Shown here in pieces: positions 1-7,398 of a stretch of DNA of 64,000 nucleotides. The position numbers and the translations under genes were made by a program. The notes beneath the pieces were generated by a model that saw only the letters and a list, made by a program, of their open reading frames with translations, was not told the DNA's origin and made no database searches. The DNA is from Caldilineaceae bacterium. Its GTDB lineage: Bacteria > Chloroflexota > Anaerolineae > Caldilineales > Caldilineaceae. The stretch covers positions 43,358-107,357 of the forward strand of contig JAHBVG010000011.1 in NCBI GenBank assembly GCA_019637695.1. The letters are read 5' to 3'. Positions within the stretch are counted from its first letter, which is position 1. Every line of letters begins with the position of its first letter.

Positions 1-1343
1 CGCTGGCAAAGGATCTCGATCTGGCGCGCACGATCTTCCTCGTCTCCACCAAATCGGGCACAACGACCGAAACGCTCTCGTTCTTCAAATATTTCTACAA
101 TTTGCTGCTCGATCAGGTGGGGAAAGAGAAAGTCGGCGATCACTTTATTGCCATCACCGATCCGGGATCAAAGCTGGTGAAGCTGGCCAAGGATTATAAA
201 TTCCGCGCTGCCTATCTCAACGATCCCAACATTGGTGGGCGCTATTCGGCGCTTTCCTATTTTGGGCTGATCCCAGCCTGCCTGGTGGGTGTGGATCTCA
301 CCCGTCTGCTGCGCCGCAGTCTGGAAGCCATGAACAATTGCGGTCCGCACCTGTCCGCTACCCAGAATCCAGGGGCAACCGTTGGCGCCATCCTCGGTGA
401 GATGGCCAAAGCTGGCCGCGATAAGTTGACAGTCATTGCGTCGCCGCAGACAGCGCCCTTCGCCGATTGGTTGGAGCAATTGCTGGCCGAAAGCACCGGC
501 AAAATCGGCAAGGGGATCGTCCCTGTGGTGGGCGAAGCGGTGGGATCGCCCGATGTCTACGGCTCGGATCGCCTCTTCGTCTATCTGCGCTTGAGCGACG
601 AAGACAGCCACCGCGCCGCCGTGGACGCGCTCATTGCCGCTGGTCAGCCGGTGATCGAAACCCAACTGCGCGATGTTTACGATCTGGGATCGCACTTCTT
701 CCTTTGGGAATTTGCCACTGCGGTCGCTGGGGCGCGGATGGGCATCCATCCCTTTGATCAGCCCGATGTGGAATCGGCCAAAGTGCAGGCGCGCAAGATG
801 ATGACCCAATATATGGACACGGGCAAGCTGCCCGAAGTCGAAATTGCACTGCAAGAAGGCGAACTCTCGGTCGCCGGCGATGTGCAGGCGAAGAGTATCG
901 CCGCTGCGTTGGGCGAATTCCTGGCGGAGGGTGACGCAGGCGATTACATTTCGTTACAAGCCTACATCCAACCCAGCAAGGCCGCTGAAAAAGCGCTGCG
1001 CACGCTGCAAACCCAATTGCGCGATCATACCCGGTTGGCGACCACCCTGGGCTTTGGTCCGCGCTTCTTGCACTCAACGGGCCAACTGCACAAAGGGGAT
1101 CGGGGCAACGGTCTCTTCATCCAATTCGTGGATAAACCCGCCGCCGAAGCCCCGATCCCGGATGAAGCGGGCAAGGAGCATAGTTCTGTCCCCTTTAGCG
1201 TCTTGATCGATTCCCAATCCCTGGGCGACCGCCAGGCCCTGCTCGACGCCGGTCGCCGTGTCCTGCGCATCGATCTCGGACGACAGCCAGTGCAGCAGTT
1301 AAAGGCGCTGACCGAAGCGGTGATTCCAGTGAAGCAGGCGTAA
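1..1343 (+). CDS. Bifunctional transaldolase/glucose-6-phosphate isomerase, C-terminal part (5' end outside window)
   Basis: The reading frame is open from base 3, so the gene enters from outside the window; 446 residues are visible. They form a sugar isomerase (SIS) type phosphoglucose isomerase module, with the phosphosugar-binding stretch STKSGTTTET at bases 45-74, followed by KYFYNLLLDQ and the ITDPGSKL and NIGGRYSALS motifs typical of PGI. The length and style match the C-terminal half of the roughly 950-residue transaldolase-PGI fusions that I recall from Chloroflexota and other phyla, but the transaldolase half cannot be seen here. PGI interconverts glucose-6-phosphate and fructose-6-phosphate in the cytoplasm. 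The next gene, rpiA, belongs to the same pentose-phosphate network and points the same way. A monofunctional PGI remains possible. The stop codon lies at the base of a long inverted repeat. Confidence 0.85.
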   Translation, partial: LAKDLDLARTIFLVSTKSGTTTETLSFFKYFYNLLLDQVGKEKVGDHFIAITDPGSKLVKLAKDYKFRAAYLNDPNIGGRYSALSYFGLIPACLVGVDLTRLLRRSLEAMNNCGPHLSATQNPGATVGAILGEMAKAGRDKLTVIASPQTAPFADWLEQLLAESTGKIGKGIVPVVGEAVGSPDVYGSDRLFVYLRLSDEDSHRAAVDALIAAGQPVIETQLRDVYDLGSHFFLWEFATAVAGARMGIHPFDQPDVESAKVQARKMMTQYMDTGKLPEVEIALQEGELSVAGDVQAKSIAAALGEFLAEGDAGDYISLQAYIQPSKAAEKALRTLQTQLRDHTRLATTLGFGPRFLHSTGQLHKGDRGNGLFIQFVDKPAAEAPIPDEAGKEHSSVPFSVLIDSQSLGDRQALLDAGRRVLRIDLGRQPVQQLKALTEAVIPVKQA

Positions 1344-1349
1344 AAAAGA

Positions 1350-1455
1350 ATGAATGAAGAATAATGAATGGGTGGGACCTGGCTTGTGGACCTGAATCCT
1401 GGTAATTCCAGGTTGACAAGACAGATCCTTCGACCATTCATTATTCTTCATTCAT
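1350..1455. repeat. Inverted repeat with 22-bp perfect arms between tal-pgi and rpiA
   Basis: Bases 1350-1371 and 1434-1455 are exact reverse complements, built from gaatgaa/taatgaa words, around a 62-base centre that holds a smaller cctgg/ccagg symmetry. The left arm starts seven bases after the tal-pgi stop codon. The right arm lies about 40 bases before the rpiA Shine-Dalgarno. There is no T-run after the stem, so it does not look like a classical terminator. Confidence 0.9.
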
Positions 1456-1509
1456 CCGCCTCCCAAGCTAGATCCACAAGAAGCATTCCCCACACAAAGG
1501 ACTCTCCTC

Positions 1510-2208
1510 TTGACGCTTAATGCGGCTCAATTGAAACGGCAGGCGGCGGCAGCCGCCGTGGATTTTATCGAATCAGGGATGGTGGTTGGGTTGGGCGCGG
1601 GCAGCACGGCGCTGCAAGCCATCATCCAACTGGGGGAACGGTTGAAAGCGGGCGAGTTGCGCGAGATCGTGGGCGTGCCCTGTTCTAAACAGGTGGCTGA
1701 GGACGCCGAGCGCTACGGCGTGCCGCTGACCTCGTTGGAAGACCACCCCGTCATCGATCTGACCATCGACGGCGCGGATGAAGTGGATGCGCAGTTGCGG
1801 GTGATCAAAGGCGGCGGCGGCGCGCTGCTGCGCGAAAAGATCGTGGCGCAGGCCAGCCGCCGCGAGATCATCATCGTGGATCCCTCTAAACTATCCTCTA
1901 TGTTAGGGACATTGTGGGCTGTGCCGGTCGAGGTGATCCCCTTTGGGGCGCGTTCACAGCGGGAGTTCCTCGAAAGGCTAGGGGCAACAGTGGTCAAACG
2001 CAAAACGAAGGATGGCGCGATCTTCTATACCGATCAGGGCAATCTGATCCTTGACGCCAACTTCGGTCCGATCCCCAATGTGGAAGCATTGGCGAGGGCG
2101 CTGAACGATCGCGCCGGCATTGTGGAGCATGGTCTCTTTTTGGGGTTGGTCACCGATCTGATCGTGGCCGCGCCCGAAGGCGTCAGCCATCAGAAGTTAG
2201 AAGGGTGA
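1510..2208 (+). CDS. rpiA: Ribose-5-phosphate isomerase A
   Basis: This 232-residue protein interconverts ribose-5-phosphate and ribulose-5-phosphate in the non-oxidative pentose phosphate pathway. The family signatures are all present: the phosphate loop VVGLGAGSTA at residues 25-34, IDGADEVD near 86-93 with the active-site acids, and KGGGGALLREK at 100-110. The length fits bacterial RpiA (about 220 residues). The start is a TTG preceded by AAGGA at the right distance; no in-frame ATG gives a better fit. It follows the transaldolase/PGI fusion in the same direction, so both may serve the same sugar-phosphate interconversion. The 3' end converges on a small gene on the other strand. Confidence 0.95.
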   Translation: MTLNAAQLKRQAAAAAVDFIESGMVVGLGAGSTALQAIIQLGERLKAGELREIVGVPCSKQVAEDAERYGVPLTSLEDHPVIDLTIDGADEVDAQLRVIKGGGGALLREKIVAQASRREIIIVDPSKLSSMLGTLWAVPVEVIPFGARSQREFLERLGATVVKRKTKDGAIFYTDQGNLILDANFGPIPNVEALARALNDRAGIVEHGLFLGLVTDLIVAAPEGVSHQKLEG

Positions 2209-2243
2209 AGGGTGAGCGGCTGGCTTCTCTATAACTTTTAACT

Positions 2244-2621
2244 TCATAAATAATCGATCCGCTCCAAAACCCATCCTCGGTCCAGGCGCACAAACTGGAC
2301 ATCGAGATCGGCCTCGTGGGAGAGATCGCCATCCAACGGGTAATGATCATCATCCGCGGGGAAGGCAGCGGAGCGGTAGCGTCGGCGTAGATCTTGGGCC
2401 TGGTGGAGATCCTGCATTTGATCAAAGACCTCTTTAAAGCGATCCACCAGGGCTTTGGATCGCCCCACCTGTTGGCTCACCCCGTAGATCTCAGCCAGCA
2501 ATTGGATCGCCGTCCCCGTCTCCAGGCAGGTCGCCAGAAAATCGACTGCTTCTTGTACCGTAGCAAAAGTACGCACGGGCCGCGGCTGCGTCGTCGAGAG
2601 CATTTCATCTGAATCGAGCAT
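2244..2621 (-). CDS. Hypothetical protein, 125 aa
   Basis: I do not recognise this protein. It is 125 residues with no signal peptide or membrane segment. The first 60 residues look helical, with an AVDFLATCL stretch and a segment resembling a helix-turn-helix (LLAEIYGVSQQVGRSKALV). The C-terminal third is richer in acidic residues (PADDDHYPLDGDLSHEAD) and ends DRGWVLERIDYL. Only a weak purine-rich Shine-Dalgarno precedes the ATG. It converges on rpiA with a 35-base gap, and no longer frame competes with it. It is probably a real gene, because codon use resembles that of its neighbours. Confidence 0.55.
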   Translation of the reverse strand: MLDSDEMLSTTQPRPVRTFATVQEAVDFLATCLETGTAIQLLAEIYGVSQQVGRSKALVDRFKEVFDQMQDLHQAQDLRRRYRSAAFPADDDHYPLDGDLSHEADLDVQFVRLDRGWVLERIDYL

Positions 2622-2966
2622 ACGAGTTTCTTTCTAAAGGACAACCACAGACGGAAGACAAATGTTAAGCAGATGGCAAGTGGCAGGTTTGCAGGTGGCA
2701 AGTAACAATTGTCCACATACCAGTCACTATCGCAGTCCCCAGTCACCAATCCCCGATCACTTTGCCCTCACGCTATGCCAGGATCGCCCATCCATCCTAC
2801 CAACAATCCGACAATTGACTGACAAATTCCGCAGTTTTGAAATGGCGCGCATATTGCCCTTGATCGGTTTAGGTGATACCATTCGATAGAGATCCGGCGA
2901 AGGCAGTCGATTTTATCTTGCCCTTATTCCTCATTGTTTGGTGACCTCGTGACTCAGGAGATCCCT
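2622..2966. repeat. 345-bp spacer with two repeat-word blocks
   Basis: No gene is seen here. Bases 2675-2711 are a block of gcaagtggcaggtttgcag words ending in acaattg. Bases 2721-2760 are reverse-complement copies of the gggactggggatcgggg word. Both families recur in other spacers (for example near 6111, 48160, 63000 for the first, and 5021, 21202, 30461, 35022 for the second). The last 100 bases before the oxidoreductase contain no promoter I could identify with confidence. Confidence 0.75.
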
Positions 2967-3983
2967 GTGAAGCTGATTCGGTTAGGTGTGATTGGGCTGG
3001 GCCTGATCTGGATACGAGAGCATCAGTCCAGCTTGGAATCGTTGAAATCTCTGTTTGAACCTGTTGCTTTTTGTGATGTGAGCGAGCAGCGCCGCGCCGA
3101 AACGGAAGCGGCTTACCCCGGACGGCCTGTGGTGAGCGATTACCGGCAGATCCTCGCCATGCCCGATGCGGATGCCGTCCTTGTGTTGACGCCGATTGCC
3201 TTCAACGCCCCTGTCGCTCTGGCTGCGCTGGAAGCGGGCAAAGATGTGATCATGGAAAAGCCGATTGCCCGTTCTGTGGCCGAGGGAGAGCGCTTGATCG
3301 AGGCTGCTCATCGCGCCGGCCGTCGCCTCTTTGTTATGGAACAGTTAGGCTATCGGCAAGCCGATACAATCCTCGCCGAGGTAATCGAGGCAGGTGAGAT
3401 CGGCGCTCCCGTACTCTGGGCGCGGATCTTCCACTTTGAGGCGGATACAGCGCAAGGTTCCATGAGCTATGCGTCGACACCCTGGCGCAAATCCGCCGAC
3501 TTCCCGCTGGGTACGCTTTTCGACGGCGGCATTCATCTCATCGCCAGCATGGGCGCCATCTTTGGTCCGCCGCAATCTGTGTATGCGAAGGGGAGAAAGC
3601 TGCGTCCTGACTATGGCGAATATGATCAGGTGAGTATGCTTTTCCAATATGCCAACGGTATGACGGGGATGTTGAGCCATTCCACTTCGCTGCCGCCTAC
3701 GCAAAACCATTTCCACGTCCACGGCGTTGAGGGGATCATCATTGTCCAATCGGAACGGCTGATCGTCGAGCGGCCCGGCGAGGCCCAGCGGATCGTCGCG
3801 TTGCCCACGGAAAACAGCCGCGCCACGATGTGGCAGGCGATTGTGGACGCCTACCTTCAAAATCGTGAACCCAACTATACAGTCCAAAAAGCGCTGCGGG
3901 ATGTGGCAATTTTGGAAGCAGTGGATCGGTCGATCAAGGCCAACTGCCCTGTGACCATCCCGCCGTTGATGGTTGATAACTGA
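2967..3983 (+). CDS. Gfo/Idh/MocA family NAD(P)-dependent oxidoreductase
   Basis: This 338-residue enzyme belongs to a family that oxidises or reduces hydroxyl groups of sugars, inositols and related compounds with NAD(P). The N-terminal Rossmann fold carries LGVIGLG at residues 6-12. The family's catalytic E-K-P is at 97-99 (VIMEKPIARS), and FDGGIHL near 185-191 gives the usual active-site Asp and His. The length is typical. I chose GTG at 2967 because AGGAG sits six bases upstream; a TTG at 2934 would add eleven residues but has no ribosome site. The substrate cannot be told. The next gene is a HpcH/HpaI aldolase in the same direction, 205 bases on, which hints at sugar-acid or polyol catabolism. 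Confidence 0.9.
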   Translation: MKLIRLGVIGLGLIWIREHQSSLESLKSLFEPVAFCDVSEQRRAETEAAYPGRPVVSDYRQILAMPDADAVLVLTPIAFNAPVALAALEAGKDVIMEKPIARSVAEGERLIEAAHRAGRRLFVMEQLGYRQADTILAEVIEAGEIGAPVLWARIFHFEADTAQGSMSYASTPWRKSADFPLGTLFDGGIHLIASMGAIFGPPQSVYAKGRKLRPDYGEYDQVSMLFQYANGMTGMLSHSTSLPPTQNHFHVHGVEGIIIVQSERLIVERPGEAQRIVALPTENSRATMWQAIVDAYLQNREPNYTVQKALRDVAILEAVDRSIKANCPVTIPPLMVDN

Positions 3984-4010
3984 TTTGGGATATTCAGAAT
4001 GGGTTGATGA

Positions 4011-4121
4011 TTCGTAGGGGTTTGGGTGGACGACAGAAGAACAATGGCCTACGCAGACGATACTTGTGAGCCGTCCACCCAAACCCCTACCCAGACGGCC
4101 AACTCATTTTGAATACACCCA
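4011..4121. repeat. Dispersed inverted-repeat element, copy 1 of 2
   Basis: This 111-base element has 18-bp perfect arms (4015-4032 and 4072-4089, taggggtttgggtggacg and its complement) around a 39-base centre. A nearly identical copy, including centre and flanks, lies at 33537-33647. It sits between the oxidoreductase and the aldolase. Confidence 0.9.
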
Positions 4122-4188
4122 ACTGATTTTGTAATCGTGCGCTTCAATCCGTTGATTCATTTCCGACAGACATCTAAGGAGCAATCAA

Positions 4189-5019
4189 ATGAGTCTCATT
4201 GGCAGACAAAAGTTCAAAACAAATCCCGTTACCGACAAGCTGCGCAACGGCGAACCGACGGTCGGCGCGTGGTTGTCGCTCTGCTCGCCAGCAGCGGCGG
4301 AGACAATGGCCAACATCGGCTGGGATTGGCTGGTGGTGGACGCCGAACATAGCCCTGTCGGCTTCGAGACCATGGTCAACTGCTTCCGAGCGATGCAGTT
4401 GGGCGGCGCTGTGCCCATGGCTCGCGTCCCCTGGAACGATATTGTGTGGATCCAGCGTACACTCGACGCCGGCGCAATGGGGCTGGTGGTACCGATGGTC
4501 AACAACCGTGAGGACGCGCAAAATGTGGTCAGCAACATGAAGTATGCCATCCGCGGGCAGCGCAGCTTTGGCGGCAGCCGCGTCGCCTCCTACATCGACG
4601 GCGATTATCGCTTCTGGGCAGATGAACATCTCTCTGTGGTCGTGATGATCGAAACTGTGGAAGCTGTGCAAAACGCCGAAGCGATCCTGAGTCTGGATGG
4701 CATTGACGGCTGCTTCATCGGCCCCAACGATCTGGCGCTTTCCCTGGGACTCACCTTCAAAGAGATGAACAGCGGCGTCCACGAAGAAGCAATGATGAAG
4801 GTGCTGGAAGCCTGCCGCAACACGGGCAAGGCCGCCGGCAAACATTGCATGAATGGCGCCGAAGTCTCCCAGCGTATCTCTCAGGGCTTCCAATTCCTGG
4901 CGCTTTCCAGCGACGCGGGGATGATGGCCAGGGCCGCCCGCGAGGAATTCAACTCCGTCGATTACAGTAAAAAGCCGCAGCCGGTGGGCGCAAACCATAA
5001 CAAGGGCAGTTTGTATTAA
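4189..5019 (+). CDS. HpcH/HpaI-family class II aldolase
   Basis: This 276-residue protein belongs to the metal-dependent aldolases that split 2-keto-3-deoxy sugar acids or 4-hydroxy-2-oxo acids to pyruvate and an aldehyde. The catalytic set can be placed by motif: His54 in DAEHSP, Arg79 in MARVPW, the metal ligands Glu155 (MIETVEAV) and Asp181 (IGPNDLAL). The start at ATG 4189 follows AAGGAG. The protein is slightly longer than typical HpaI (about 260 residues). Likely substrates are 2-keto-3-deoxy-glucarate, -rhamnonate or 4-hydroxy-2-oxoheptanedioate; the sequence does not decide. Together with the upstream dehydrogenase it could form a small sugar-acid pathway. A dispersed repeat separates the two, so co-transcription is uncertain. 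Confidence 0.9.
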   Translation: MSLIGRQKFKTNPVTDKLRNGEPTVGAWLSLCSPAAAETMANIGWDWLVVDAEHSPVGFETMVNCFRAMQLGGAVPMARVPWNDIVWIQRTLDAGAMGLVVPMVNNREDAQNVVSNMKYAIRGQRSFGGSRVASYIDGDYRFWADEHLSVVVMIETVEAVQNAEAILSLDGIDGCFIGPNDLALSLGLTFKEMNSGVHEEAMMKVLEACRNTGKAAGKHCMNGAEVSQRISQGFQFLALSSDAGMMARAAREEFNSVDYSKKPQPVGANHNKGSLY

Positions 5020-5020
5020 G

Positions 5021-5055
5021 ATCAGTGACTAGGGACTGGGGATTGGGGATCGGGC
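5021..5055. repeat. ggggattggggatcggg word block
   Basis: The block starts just after the aldolase stop codon and reads gactagggactggggattg followed by ggggatcggg. It belongs to the same word family as 21202, 30461, 30567 and 35022. No complementary arm is seen in this spacer. Confidence 0.7.
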
Positions 5056-5084
5056 TGGCTCCTCATAGACGAAACAGATATATC

Positions 5085-5134
5085 GGTACGGGTTCTGCTT
5101 GCTGAACCCTGCTGGCAGCAAGCAGCGCCGGTAC
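5085..5134. repeat. Dispersed hairpin element, copy 1 of 2
   Basis: The 50-base element runs from ggtacgggttctgcttgctg to agcagcgccggtac. The arms gcttgct and agcaagc pair, and outer ggtac/gtac symmetry frames it. A second copy with the same 22-base left half and a diverged loop lies at 38625-38674, also between two genes. Confidence 0.85.
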
Positions 5135-5199
5135 TGATTGTATCGTCTTTAGCTGTTTTCTCTATTTTAAATCACGTTGAACACACCTTTTTCTTTTCT

Positions 5200-5233
5200 G
5201 CCGGCTAGGGACATCCCTGGCCGGCTGTTTTTT
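5200..5233 (+). terminator. Rho-independent terminator
   Basis: The arms gccggc (5200-5205) and gccggc (5220-5225) enclose an inner ggga/tccc pairing, and the stem is followed by tgtttttt. This is the classical stem plus T-run in the + direction. It lies about 180 bases after the aldolase and just before the next gene, so it most likely ends the upstream transcript. Confidence 0.75.
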
Positions 5234-5271
5234 GCACGTAACTCACTTTTTCAACAAAACTGAGGAATGAG

Positions 5272-5964
5272 ATGATCTTCAACAATTATTCGCTTGACGA
5301 TTGCGCCGAGGCGACGGGCACGGTAGTGGTGATCGATGTGCTGCGCGCCTTCTCGTGTACTGCGTTTGCCTTTGGCGCAGGTGTGAATTCAGTCTGGCTG
5401 GTGGGCGAAGTGGAACAGGCCTTCGCGCTTGGTGCGCAGATGCCGGATGCGCTGCTTATGGGAGAAGTGGGGAGCAAACGGGTCGAGGGCTTCGACTTTG
5501 GCAACTCCCCCGCCGAACTTGTCGGTCTCGATCTGCGCGGACGACGCATGATCCAGCGTACCAGCAACGGCACGCAGGGGATGGTCCGCTGCCAGCGAGC
5601 GCAGACGATCCTGGCCGGGAGTTTCTGCTGCGCCCGGTCAACAGTGGACTTCATCCGCCGCCAGAATCCTTCCACGCTTTCGTTTGTGATTACAGGCTAC
5701 GGGCCAGACGGGCGCGGCGATGAAGATGTTGCTCTGGCCGAATACATGGCGGCGCTGCTGCGCGGGGAATCGCCTGATCCCGAACCCTACTTGGGGCGGG
5801 TGCGCAATTCGGTGATCGGGCGACGTTTCCCCGACCCCAACTGGCCCGACTTCCCGCCCGCCGATCTGCCCTGCTGCACCGATCTAGACCGCTTCGACTT
5901 CGCCATGCCTGTCGAACGTAGGGATGATCTGCTGGTGATGACGCGGGGAGCAGATAGCAGATAG
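5272..5964 (+). CDS. 2-phosphosulfolactate phosphatase family protein (ComB-like)
   Basis: This 230-residue protein matches the ComB family, whose founding member removes phosphate from 2-phosphosulfolactate in coenzyme M synthesis. Motifs seen are VVVIDVLRAFSC at residues 18-29, GFDFGNSPAE around 73-82, and QRTSNGTQG around 95-103, all family hallmarks. ATG 5272 is preceded by a purine-rich stretch (ctgaggaatgag). Bacteria carrying this protein usually lack coenzyme M, so the true substrate is uncertain. No other sulfolactate genes are visible here. The gene follows a terminator, so it is probably transcribed alone. Its TAG stop overlaps the first arm of the next inverted repeat. Confidence 0.85.
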   Translation: MIFNNYSLDDCAEATGTVVVIDVLRAFSCTAFAFGAGVNSVWLVGEVEQAFALGAQMPDALLMGEVGSKRVEGFDFGNSPAELVGLDLRGRRMIQRTSNGTQGMVRCQRAQTILAGSFCCARSTVDFIRRQNPSTLSFVITGYGPDGRGDEDVALAEYMAALLRGESPDPEPYLGRVRNSVIGRRFPDPNWPDFPPADLPCCTDLDRFDFAMPVERRDDLLVMTRGADSR

Positions 5965-6090
5965 CCTTTGTAACTATACAGCCATATACCGTAGGGGCAC
6001 GGGTGGGGGCGGGCAGCATGTTCGCTATCAACCTAATGTTTGAGCCCGCCCCCACCCGTGCCCTTACCTGACCTGTATAGTTACAAAGGC
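5964..6090. repeat. Nested inverted repeat that begins in the comB-like stop codon
   Basis: Outer arms 5964-5981 and 6073-6090 (gcctttgtaactatacag and complement) are perfect over 18 bp. Inner arms 5993-6013 and 6044-6064, cacgggtgggggcggg-like, pair with one mismatch at the end. The left outer arm starts with the last base of the upstream TAG stop. Confidence 0.9.
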
Positions 6091-6110
6091 AAAAGGCAAA
6101 GTGGTGGGGT

Positions 6111-6180
6111 AGTTGCAGGATTGCAGGCGGCAGGTTGCAGGTTTGTAAGTGGCAGGTGACAATCATCTACGCACTACGCA
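6111..6180. repeat. Composite repeat: gcaggtttg words plus tacgcactacgca words
   Basis: Blocks of ttgcaggcggcaggttgcag are followed by aggtgacaatcatc and then tacgcactacgca. The same composite occurs in reverse at 48131-48199 and in part at 62999-63048, joined each time by a variant of gacaat. Confidence 0.8.
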
Positions 6181-6200
6181 ACATGCCCCTCGCCCCCTGG

Positions 6201-6229
6201 TTGTCAAACCCTGGCGAAGATGGTATAGA
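6201..6229 (+). promoter_or_regulatory. Promoter for the lactonase gene
   Basis: A -35 box TTGTCA (6201-6206) and a -10 box TATAGA (6224-6229) are separated by exactly 17 bases. The lactonase ATG follows about 43 bases later. Confidence 0.75.
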
Positions 6230-6271
6230 TAATGGAGCATCATTTACCCCTACCCAATGGAGAAAACCATC

Positions 6272-7369
6272 ATGGCAGATATGACTGCGCAGAAATTGTT
6301 ATTCTATGTGGGAACCTATACCCGTAACGGCAGCGAGGGGATCTACCGCTTCCGTATGGATCCGTCTACAGGCGCGTTGACGCCAGCCGGGGTCACCTCT
6401 GGCATTGAGAACCCTTCATTTCTTGCTATTCACCCGGATCTACACACGCTTTACGCTGTCGCCGAAGTCGGGGAATTTGAGGGACGGCCCGGCGGCGCGC
6501 TGAACGCGTATCGCATTGATGCGCAGACCGGCGATCTCACCTTCCTCAACCAGCAGCTAACGTATGGCGCGGCGCCATGCTACGTCAGCGTGGACGCTAC
6601 CGGCAAAGTGGCAATGGTTGCCAACTACAGCGGCGGCAACGTGACCGCCTTCCCCGTCCAGGCGGACGGCAGCCTGGGTCCGGCCAGCGCCCACGTGCAA
6701 CACGAGGGCAGCGGGCCTGATCCCAAACGCCAGGAAGGGCCGCACGCCCACTCGATCAACGTCACGCCCGACAACCGCTTTGCCCTCGCCGCCGATCTCG
6801 GCCTCGACAAGGTGATCGTCTATCGCCTTGATGCCGCCAATGGCACACTTTCCCCACACGATCCGCCCTATGCATCTGTCCCGCCAGGGGAAGGTCCGCG
6901 CCACTTTGATTTCCACCCGAATGGTCGCTTCCTCTATGTGATCAACGAAATGGGATCGACGGTGACAGCCTTCGCCTTTGACGCGCAACATGCTACCTTC
7001 GAGCCGCTCCAGACCATCTCTACCCTGCCCGAAGGATGGAATGGCAGGAGCAGTTGCGCCGATATCCACGTCTCGCCGTCGGGGCGCTTCCTCTACGGCT
7101 CGAACCGCGGCCACGATAGCATCGCCATCTACGCCATTGACGAGACCTTCGGAACCCTTTCGGTGGTAGGCCACACTTCGACCGGCGGACGCACCCCGCG
7201 CAACTTTGCCATCGATCCCACCGGCGCCTTCCTGCTCGCCGCTAATCAGGATACACACAACATCGTCGTTTTCAGCATCGACCGTGAATCTGGCGCGCTG
7301 GAACCCGCAGGCGTTGAAACCAATGTGCCCATGCCCGTCTGTTTGAGTTTCTTCCCCCGTGCAATGTGA
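6272..7369 (+). CDS. pgl: 6-phosphogluconolactonase / lactonase family beta-propeller protein
   Basis: This 365-residue seven-bladed propeller of the YbhE/Pgl type hydrolyses 6-phosphogluconolactone in the oxidative pentose phosphate pathway; many relatives act on other lactones. The repeated blade signatures are visible: FYVGTYTRNG near the start, NPSFLAIHPD, EGPHAHSINV, GEGPRHFDFHPNGRFLYV and TPRNFAIDPTGAFLLAANQ. I prefer ATG 6272 because GGAGA lies eight bases upstream; ATG 6257 would add five residues without a ribosome site. There is no signal peptide, so it acts in the cytoplasm. It has a clear promoter, and its stop lies 29 bases before the Rieske gene, which suggests one operon. Confidence 0.85.
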   Translation: MADMTAQKLLFYVGTYTRNGSEGIYRFRMDPSTGALTPAGVTSGIENPSFLAIHPDLHTLYAVAEVGEFEGRPGGALNAYRIDAQTGDLTFLNQQLTYGAAPCYVSVDATGKVAMVANYSGGNVTAFPVQADGSLGPASAHVQHEGSGPDPKRQEGPHAHSINVTPDNRFALAADLGLDKVIVYRLDAANGTLSPHDPPYASVPPGEGPRHFDFHPNGRFLYVINEMGSTVTAFAFDAQHATFEPLQTISTLPEGWNGRSSCADIHVSPSGRFLYGSNRGHDSIAIYAIDETFGTLSVVGHTSTGGRTPRNFAIDPTGAFLLAANQDTHNIVVFSIDRESGALEPAGVETNVPMPVCLSFFPRAM

Positions 7370-7398
7370 TGAATCCGCTTCTGCGAAAGGAGCCAACG

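Noticed and set aside
5085..5134. Riboswitch or tRNA-like RNA
   Set aside because: It is a repeat also found at 38625 in front of an unrelated gene, with no recognisable riboswitch core or cloverleaf.
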